The notes under the pieces are model-generated. The model did no database searches, was not told the DNA's origin, and was given only the letters and a program-made list of their open reading frames with translations. Positions 7,490 to 11,258 of a stretch of 11,258 bases of DNA are shown here, piece by piece (position 1 is the first letter of the stretch; every line of letters begins with the position of its first letter). Source of the stretch: Nanobdellota archaeon (lineage in GTDB: Archaea > Nanobdellota > Nanobdellia > Pacearchaeales > GW2011-AR1); NCBI GenBank assembly GCA_018817905.1, contig JAHISS010000138.1, positions 1 to 11,258 of the forward strand. The letters are read 5' to 3'. The position numbers were made by a program, and so were the translations under genes.

Positions 7490-9078
7490 TCTCCCTTCCA
7501 CCCCCCATTTTCATCCACCTCGCTTTCATCCCTAAAATCAAATATCTTCAGCTCTCTCGTCTTCAAATTCAAAACAGGAACTTTGCAAGGATCTGGAACA
7601 TTCCCGACTTTTTCTTCGAACGACGTCTGCGCCTGCCAGCAGCTATTTGCAATAATCAAAACTCCATTATAATTTTCAATATCAGCCCTGTGCATTTCCC
7701 CAGTCGTCAAAACATCTGGCACTTCAGAAATAACCAACGGATCAAACTCGCCGTTTGGAGTGTAAACAATACTCGCACTAACCCCATGACTCGGAGCTAA
7801 ATGCCTCCTCTTTAACAAATGCTTAACCGCTTTCGCCGGACACTTTGCAGCTTTCAGTTCCCGCAGTTCTTTGATTTCATTAATCAAAACATGAACGCTT
7901 GCCCCGTGATACATTAAAACCTTGAACTCTTTTTCTTTTTCCAACAACTTTACCATTGCAGGGTTTGTCAGCAAAACTAAATTCTCCAGTTCATAAAGTT
8001 GAGGCGCATATTTTTTACTGATTATCGGCTGCGGTTCTGCAACCCACGTCGCGTCATGCTGCCCAGGACACAAAAACATAGTAATGCGCTTGGGAATTTT
8101 CTTCAAATAAGAAGCAAACAATTCATACTGTTCTTCCATGCTCTTCAGCGTAAGTTCATTTTCCTGCCCGGGAAAAATCCCCACACCATCAACACTATCT
8201 CCAACAAAAAAAATGTACTTTATTTTTTTCGCAGTTTCATCTTCGCTGTTAATCCAATCTAAAAACTTGCCAACGCTTTTCTCTAAATGTTTTCCGCTTC
8301 CTGTGTGAAAATCCGAAAGAAAGGCAATTGAAAAATCTTCTTCAAACTTTGTCTTTTCAGGAACAAACGCATCTGGGAAAAAAACATCTTGAACAAACAA
8401 TATGTCTCGATTCCCCGACGCCTTCACCCCGACAATGTCGTCCAACTGCAGCTCCTCTGCCTTTTCAAAAATCTCCTCCCTGTCAAACTTAACAAGCGCC
8501 TTTATTTCCCCAGTCAAATCCTCAAAAGTTATAATCAAATTCTTATTTTTAGTAATTCTCTTTTCTGTCACAATTCCGATAATGCTCAAACTCGTTCGGT
8601 CAGAAGAAATTTTATTAATTGAAACCAAGTTTTTCTGCAATTCCGGCCGTGCCATCAAAATCCTCTGCAGCTGATGAAACCTCGCCCTGAAATGGCCCAC
8701 AAAATCCTTAACTTCCAATTTTTTATCCGGCGCAGTTTCAGAATAAAAAACCTGAAAATCTTGCTTCGGCCTCGGGCTATTTTCTTTTACTTCAACAATC
8801 TTTTCTCTTCTGACCTCTAAACTAATCCCAAGATTGACAAAAACCTTTTCGACAATGCTCTTATCCCCGCCAGGGAGGTTGCTGACAAATTCTTTCACAT
8901 AAGCCACATTTTTGTTTAGAACGCCCTTTGTAATCATCTTCTGCCCGGAAACTCTTTCCAACTGCTCTAAAAAATTCCGAGCAGCTTCTTTATCATGAAA
9001 ACTATTAATCAAATCATAAATCTCCTTTTCTAACAAAAGACCTTTTTCCTTGATTATTTTAAGGATTTCTTCATCCAT
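7486..9078 (-). CDS. polB: DNA polymerase D small subunit, DP1
   Basis: This 530-residue small subunit of family-D DNA polymerase carries an OB fold and a calcineurin-like Mre11-type phosphodiesterase domain that supplies 3'-5' proofreading in well-studied homologues. Residues 1-95 form a helical N-terminal part, followed by a variable linker to about 120 and an OB fold at about 163-235. Phosphodiesterase motifs are LSDFHTGS (D256, H258), FVGDSVDG (D294, D297), PGQHDA (Q340, H341, D342), MYHGAS (H391) and TTGEMH (E461, H463). Two ligand-type positions differ from the general superfamily pattern: Gln in place of Asn in GNHD, and Glu in place of the first His of GHxH. It is about 90 residues shorter than thermococcal homologues, mainly in the N-terminal and linker regions. 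The start overlaps the preceding 44-codon gene by 8 nt, and the stop overlaps the RuBisCO-like start as ATGA, so translation is coupled on both sides. Confidence 0.97.
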   Translation of the reverse strand: MDEEILKIIKEKGLLLEKEIYDLINSFHDKEAARNFLEQLERVSGQKMITKGVLNKNVAYVKEFVSNLPGGDKSIVEKVFVNLGISLEVRREKIVEVKENSPRPKQDFQVFYSETAPDKKLEVKDFVGHFRARFHQLQRILMARPELQKNLVSINKISSDRTSLSIIGIVTEKRITKNKNLIITFEDLTGEIKALVKFDREEIFEKAEELQLDDIVGVKASGNRDILFVQDVFFPDAFVPEKTKFEEDFSIAFLSDFHTGSGKHLEKSVGKFLDWINSEDETAKKIKYIFFVGDSVDGVGIFPGQENELTLKSMEEQYELFASYLKKIPKRITMFLCPGQHDATWVAEPQPIISKKYAPQLYELENLVLLTNPAMVKLLEKEKEFKVLMYHGASVHVLINEIKELRELKAAKCPAKAVKHLLKRRHLAPSHGVSASIVYTPNGEFDPLVISEVPDVLTTGEMHRADIENYNGVLIIANSCWQAQTSFEEKVGNVPDPCKVPVLNLKTRELKIFDFRDESEVDENGGWKGE

Positions 9079-9205
9079 CTGTTCTTTTCCCCATTTTGTT
9101 TTGATAATAAAAAATTTCTTCTAAATTAACCACTTTGCTTTTGAGATATTCAATTCCTGCAGAAGTTAAAGTCGCTGCAGCATCGATTCTCATTTTGCTA
9201 ACCAT
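9071..9205 (-). CDS. 44-residue small protein between cdc6 and polB
   Basis: The frame starts at ATG 9205, sharing one base with the cdc6 stop (TGATG), and ends at TGA 9071-9073, 8 nt inside polB. The product begins MVSKMRIDAAATLTSAGIEYLKSK and ends MGKRTDG. It has no membrane segment or Cys. It looks helical with a basic, soluble character, and the LTSAGIEYL stretch resembles a small winged-helix or helix-turn segment, which is only a suggestion. It fills the entire cdc6-polB gap with no spare bases, and the overlaps on both sides support a real, coupled gene. There is no strong ribosome site, as expected for stop-start re-initiation. I do not recognise the family. An alternative start is the internal ATG at codon 5. 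Confidence 0.65.
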   Translation of the reverse strand: MVSKMRIDAAATLTSAGIEYLKSKVVNLEEIFYYQNKMGKRTDG

Positions 9206-10410
9206 CAGACATCCAAGGATTTTCGTAAAATCTCATCAGCTTTTTCCTTTATGCTAGGAGAAAGCATTAGTTTTATCTCTCTCGTTCTGCCTTGCCTCCC
9301 TTTGCTTATCACGCGAGCATTAATAATCCCCAACATGTCAAACTCTCCTAAAATATCAGAAACTCTCCGTTGAGTAAGCGCCTCGTTTTTTGTTTTGTCA
9401 CAAACCTCTTGGTAAACATTGTAAACATCGCCTGTAAAGATGTTCCCATAATTCGCTCGGTCATTCAACAGCATTATCGAATACAAAACAAGCTGAAACT
9501 GCTTCGGCTCGCTCTCAATAATATCAAGCATCTTGTCCCTTTCAATTTTACTATTCGCCATGTCAATGTGCGCCACTTTAACGTTTTCTTTTCCTTCCCG
9601 AACTGTAATTTCGCCAGCAACCCTCAACAAATCCAGCGCACGACGCGCATCGCCATGTTCCCGGGCAGCATAAGCGGCGCATTTTGCAATCACTCCTTCA
9701 TCGAGCGAACCTTCCTTAAACGCCCTCTTCGCCCTTTCTGTCAAAATATCTCTTAACTGCAAAGCATTGTAAGGCGGAAAAATTATTTCTTCTTCACCCA
9801 GCGAACTTCTAACTCTCGGATCCAAATTATCCATAAAAGTCAAACTATTACTAATCCCTACCAAACTAATCTGCGCATTTTTCAACTCTGAATTAACTCT
9901 CGTCAACGTGTAAATAAAATTGTCAGAAATCTTCTTAACTGCCTGGTCGATTTCATCCAAAACCAAAACAACAATTTGTTTCTCACTATCGACAAGCTCG
10001 ATAAACTTTGAATAAACCGCGTCTGTCGGAAGCCCTGTCGCAGGAACCTTGTCCCCAAGCAGGTTAATCAACTCTGCAATTATCCTGTATTCTGTATCAG
10101 AAACTTTTTTCGACTTGCAATTAACATAAAGAAATTTCAAATTCACCTTTCCAGTCTCCTTTGTTTTAGATTCTATTTTGTCGCAAATAAACTTCGCGCT
10201 CAAGGTCTTCCCAGTTCCAGTTTTGCCATAAAGGAAAAGATTACTCGCCCTATCTCCCTTCAACATCGGGCCAAGTATCGAAGCAATGCTTTCTACCTGC
10301 TCTGCCCTATGCAAAATCGTCTCCGGCGAATAATTCGACTGCAAGATAGACTTATCCTTAAACAAATTATTCGTTGCAAACGAGTCAAATATTTTATCAA
10401 TTTGGTCCAT
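9205..10410 (-). CDS. cdc6: Orc1/Cdc6-type replication initiator (AAA+ ATPase)
   Basis: This 401-residue origin-binding initiator recognises ORB elements and loads the MCM helicase. Walker A is GKTGTGKT (62-69), Walker B VVLVLDEID (147-155), sensor 1 is N188 in GISNS, and sensor 2 is in HGDARRALDLLR (252-263, R256/R257). LDPRVRSSLGEEEIIFPPY (196-214) is the standard Orc1/Cdc6 lid approach. Residues 300-401 form the C-terminal winged helix (ALTQRRVSDILGEFDMLGII, then a basic wing GRQGRTREIKL). Length is typical of the family. ATG at 10410 has GAGG and GAGGAAAAGAGG just upstream and a TATA box at 10444-10451. It is the first gene of the replication operon, reads away from the adjacent origin-like region, and has a mini-ORB upstream of its TATA box, suggesting autoregulation. 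Confidence 0.98.
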   Translation of the reverse strand: MDQIDKIFDSFATNNLFKDKSILQSNYSPETILHRAEQVESIASILGPMLKGDRASNLFLYGKTGTGKTLSAKFICDKIESKTKETGKVNLKFLYVNCKSKKVSDTEYRIIAELINLLGDKVPATGLPTDAVYSKFIELVDSEKQIVVLVLDEIDQAVKKISDNFIYTLTRVNSELKNAQISLVGISNSLTFMDNLDPRVRSSLGEEEIIFPPYNALQLRDILTERAKRAFKEGSLDEGVIAKCAAYAAREHGDARRALDLLRVAGEITVREGKENVKVAHIDMANSKIERDKMLDIIESEPKQFQLVLYSIMLLNDRANYGNIFTGDVYNVYQEVCDKTKNEALTQRRVSDILGEFDMLGIINARVISKGRQGRTREIKLMLSPSIKEKADEILRKSLDV

Positions 10411-10443
10411 CCTCTTTTCCTCGAACTTTTAACACCACCACCA

Positions 10444-10451
10444 ATTATAAA
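10444..10451 (-). promoter_or_regulatory. TATA box of the cdc6-polD operon
   Basis: The minus strand reads TTTATAAT with a purine-rich GGAGAA directly upstream, a possible BRE. The centre is about 37 nt before the cdc6 ATG, so transcription would begin near 10422, giving a leader of about 11 nt that contains the GAGGAAAAGAGG ribosome site. No other clear promoter is seen before polC, so this box probably drives the whole overlapping operon. Confidence 0.6.
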
Positions 10452-10473
10452 TTCTCCTATTCTCCAACCAGTA

Positions 10474-10486
10474 TTTCCAATGGAAC
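10474..10486 (+). promoter_or_regulatory. Mini-ORB-like palindrome upstream of cdc6
   Basis: The sequence TTTCCAATGGAAC contains perfect TTCCA/TGGAA arms around one base, matching the dyad core of archaeal origin recognition boxes. The following G-string is weak or absent, as in mini-ORBs. It lies 23 nt upstream of the cdc6 TATA box, where bound Orc1/Cdc6 could both help origin firing and control its own operon. Confidence 0.6.
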
Positions 10487-10537
10487 TTCGTTTAACCACG
10501 AAGAAAAACCCAAAACAGAAAACAAATCCAGCCTAAA

Positions 10538-10563
10538 GTGTGACACCTCGATTTCCTTTGGAA
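10538..10563 (-). repeat. Left ORB-like element
   Basis: Read on the minus strand it has a TTCCAAAGGAAA dyad, then a short spacer and GGTGTCACAC. The dyad followed by a G-rich string is the ORB pattern (TTCCA..GGAAA, then a G-run). It matches the right-hand element at 21 of 26 positions, with the last 10 bases identical and the same 16-nt dyad-to-core spacing. The dyad faces the AT-rich centre. Confidence 0.7.
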
Positions 10564-10578
10564 TAAGAAAGGTATCTC

Positions 10579-10622
10579 ATTTATTTTACCGCCTGATTTA
10601 TTTTACCGCCTGATTTATTTTA
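10579..10622 (+). repeat. 17-bp tandem repeat next to the left ORB
   Basis: The unit ATTTATTTTACCGCCTG occurs at 10579-10595 and 10596-10612 exactly, then as a partial third copy ATTTATTTTA at 10613-10622. It begins 15 bp inside the left ORB and leads into the AT-rich region. The ACCG in each unit is also part of the later ATTAACCGAAC element. Its role is not known; it may help unwinding or bind an initiator. Confidence 0.85.
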
Positions 10623-10625
10623 TTT

Positions 10626-10763
10626 AATTAACCGAACAAACGAAAAAGTAAAATATCCTAATTAACCGAACGAATCTTTAATAAATACGGAATATAACGA
10701 TTAAACGAATAAATAATGGACAAAAAACAAAAATAAAATAATTAGAATATTAACCGAACGAAA
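10626..10763 (+). repeat. Iterated ATTAACCGAAC element inside the AT-rich region
   Basis: The 11-mer ATTAACCGAAC occurs three times exactly (10627-10637, 10661-10671, 10749-10759) and once degenerately as ATTAAACGAA (10700-10709). Each is followed by an A-rich run. Start-to-start distances are 34, 39 and 49 bp, all on the same strand. Regular, directional copies inside an origin suggest iterons or a strand-specific binding site for the initiator or helicase loader. I do not recognise it as a known motif. Confidence 0.75.
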
Positions 10764-10780
10764 ACATAAAGATTAAAGAA

Positions 10781-10815
10781 TATAATATATAATATATAAT
10801 ATATAATATATATAT
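10781..10815 (+). repeat. TATAATA heptad tandem repeat
   Basis: Four exact copies of TATAATA at 10781-10808 run into TATATAT. It consists only of A and T and is the most easily melted stretch in the window, directly left of a polypurine tract. It fits the core of a duplex-unwinding element. Confidence 0.85.
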
Positions 10816-10819
10816 TTAT

Positions 10820-10845
10820 AAAAGAAAGAAAGAAGAAAGAAGAAA
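10820..10845 (+). repeat. 26-nt polypurine tract (GAAA/GAA repeats)
   Basis: An uninterrupted run of A and G made of GAAA and GAA units follows the TA-rich heptads. The asymmetric purine strand could favour single-stranded or unusual structure after melting, or direct strand-specific loading at the origin. No protein-coding role is seen. Confidence 0.7.
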
Positions 10846-10883
10846 CGTTGTTATTATTTAAACATTTCTCATCCCCTTCCAAA

Positions 10884-10910
10884 TTTCCATAAGAAACCAG
10901 GGTGTCACAC
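10884..10910 (+). repeat. Right ORB-like element
   Basis: On the plus strand it reads TTTCCATAAGAAAC, then CAG and GGTGTCACAC. It is the inverted partner of the left element, with the same 10-base core and the same spacing. Its dyad is less symmetrical (AAGAAA instead of AGGAAA). The pair is oriented with the dyads inward and the G-rich cores outward. Confidence 0.7.
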
Positions 10911-11142
10911 CAATTTCAATTCCACTGCACCCATTATTTTTCTTTAAAGAACATTACAAAATAAACCAAATACACTAAACAACAAAGTTCTCTTATGAAA
11001 ATCTTTGAAAACAATGAATTATCCAAAGTTTTCTTTATTGGCTACCTCTTTTCGCAGAAGACAAAAACAAAAATCAATCAAAATTTAACCACTTTTTTCA
11101 AATACTAAATTTCCCAAAGGATATTGTATAGTTAACGTCACA

Positions 11143-11150
11143 TTTATATA
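11143..11150 (+). promoter_or_regulatory. TATA box for the right-edge gene
   Basis: TTTATATA lies 36-43 nt before the ATG at 11186. Transcription starting about 25 nt downstream would give a short leader that just includes the ribosome site GGAGGT at 11174-11179. This is a complete, strong promoter plus ribosome-site pair that supports the start of the next gene. Confidence 0.65.
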
Positions 11151-11185
11151 GCCGTCTTGTTTTTTTAATCAAAGGAGGTAAGAAA

Positions 11186-11258
11186 ATGTCCATTAAATGT
11201 TTGAATTGTAAATCGAAAGATGTCAGAAAAAGAGGTTTTAGATTTACTCTTACCGGAA
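11186..11258 (+). CDS. N-terminal fragment of a zinc-ribbon protein, possibly a transposase
   Basis: Only 24 residues are visible before the window ends. They begin MSIKCLNCKSKDVRKRGFRF, with a CxxC knuckle (C5, C8) and a basic stretch after it. This pattern opens the N-terminal zinc ribbons of many archaeal transposases and also of some regulators and small zinc-ribbon proteins, so the identity stays open. The start is well supported by GGAGGT with 6-nt spacing and a TATA box at 11143-11150. It diverges from cdc6 across the origin region. If it is a transposase, the terminal inverted repeat should lie in 10911-11140, and I see none clearly. Confidence 0.8.
   Translation, partial: MSIKCLNCKSKDVRKRGFRFTLTG

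Larger units (their letters stand above)
10474..10910. other. Probable chromosomal replication origin (oriC)
   Basis: The gene-free stretch beside cdc6 has the standard archaeal layout: inverted ORB-like elements (10538-10563 minus, 10884-10910 plus) flanking an almost pure A/T duplex-unwinding candidate (about 10579-10870), plus a mini-ORB at 10474-10486. The adjacent genes read away from it on both sides. The central part holds a 17-bp tandem repeat, an iterated ATTAACCGAAC element, four TATAATA heptads and a polypurine tract, each listed separately. The rest of the gap, 10911-11142, shows no convincing gene or repeat. Confidence 0.8.

Noticed and set aside
7490..7501. Alternative GTG start adding MEGR to the RuBisCO-like protein
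   Set aside because: The ATG at 7489 forms a standard ATGA overlap and has an upstream GGTGG. The extra residues would consume the likely ribosome site.
10995..11108. Plus-strand 37-codon frame starting MKIFENNELSKVFF
   Set aside because: It has no ribosome site or TATA box and only an AT-rich composition. It could be a tiny gene, but nothing supports it.
10411..11185. Possible CRISPR array or tRNA genes in the repeat-rich gap
   Set aside because: The repeats are short, unevenly spaced and lack unique spacers of constant length. No cloverleaf is seen. A replication origin explains the layout better.

Overview
The window looks like a piece of a DPANN-type archaeal genome (Nanoarchaeota, Woesearchaeota or Pacearchaeota level). 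It carries both subunits of archaeal family-D DNA polymerase, an Orc1/Cdc6 initiator, TATA-box promoters with GGAGG ribosome sites, and small membrane-anchored surface proteins with the VGIG..NPES motif often seen in these lineages. Composition is AT-rich with very short or overlapping gene junctions, and the ATGA and TGATG junctions fit the standard code with TGA as stop. The lineage is an inference, since no rRNA is present.

Layout, left to right. 1-303 is non-coding or holds only the last codons of an unseen gene, plus a four-run G-quadruplex motif. 304-750 and 779-3157 (minus strand) encode two membrane-anchored extracytoplasmic proteins: a small VGIG-type protein and a large M6/M11-like zinc metalloprotease with Cys/Asp-rich repeats. 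3193-10410 (minus strand) is a compact replication operon in which every junction overlaps: orc1/cdc6, a 44-residue small gene, the PolD small subunit (polB/DP1), a short RuBisCO-like protein, and the PolD large subunit (polC/DP2). 10411-11185 is a replication-origin-type intergenic region. It has two inverted ORB-like elements sharing an exact 10-bp core, placed 320 bp apart around an extremely AT-rich stretch with several repeat families, and a mini-ORB in the cdc6 promoter. At the right edge a plus-strand gene begins with a zinc ribbon and runs off the window.

The genes form one replication module: the origin, its initiator reading away from it, and both subunits of the replicative polymerase on the same transcript. 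The surprising member is the roughly 305-residue protein between the two polymerase subunits. It carries RuBisCO-superfamily signatures: an ISQ-like segment, an LKPS segment matching TIKPK, KDDD matching KDDE, RLAGA, and SGGI. It lacks several catalytic RuBisCO residues and is translationally coupled on both sides. A second point of interest is the PolD catalytic loop, which reads DCDGD where the PolD motif I recall is NCDGD; this gives the three-aspartate spacing of multisubunit RNA polymerase. All identifications were made by reading the sequence, with no database search.
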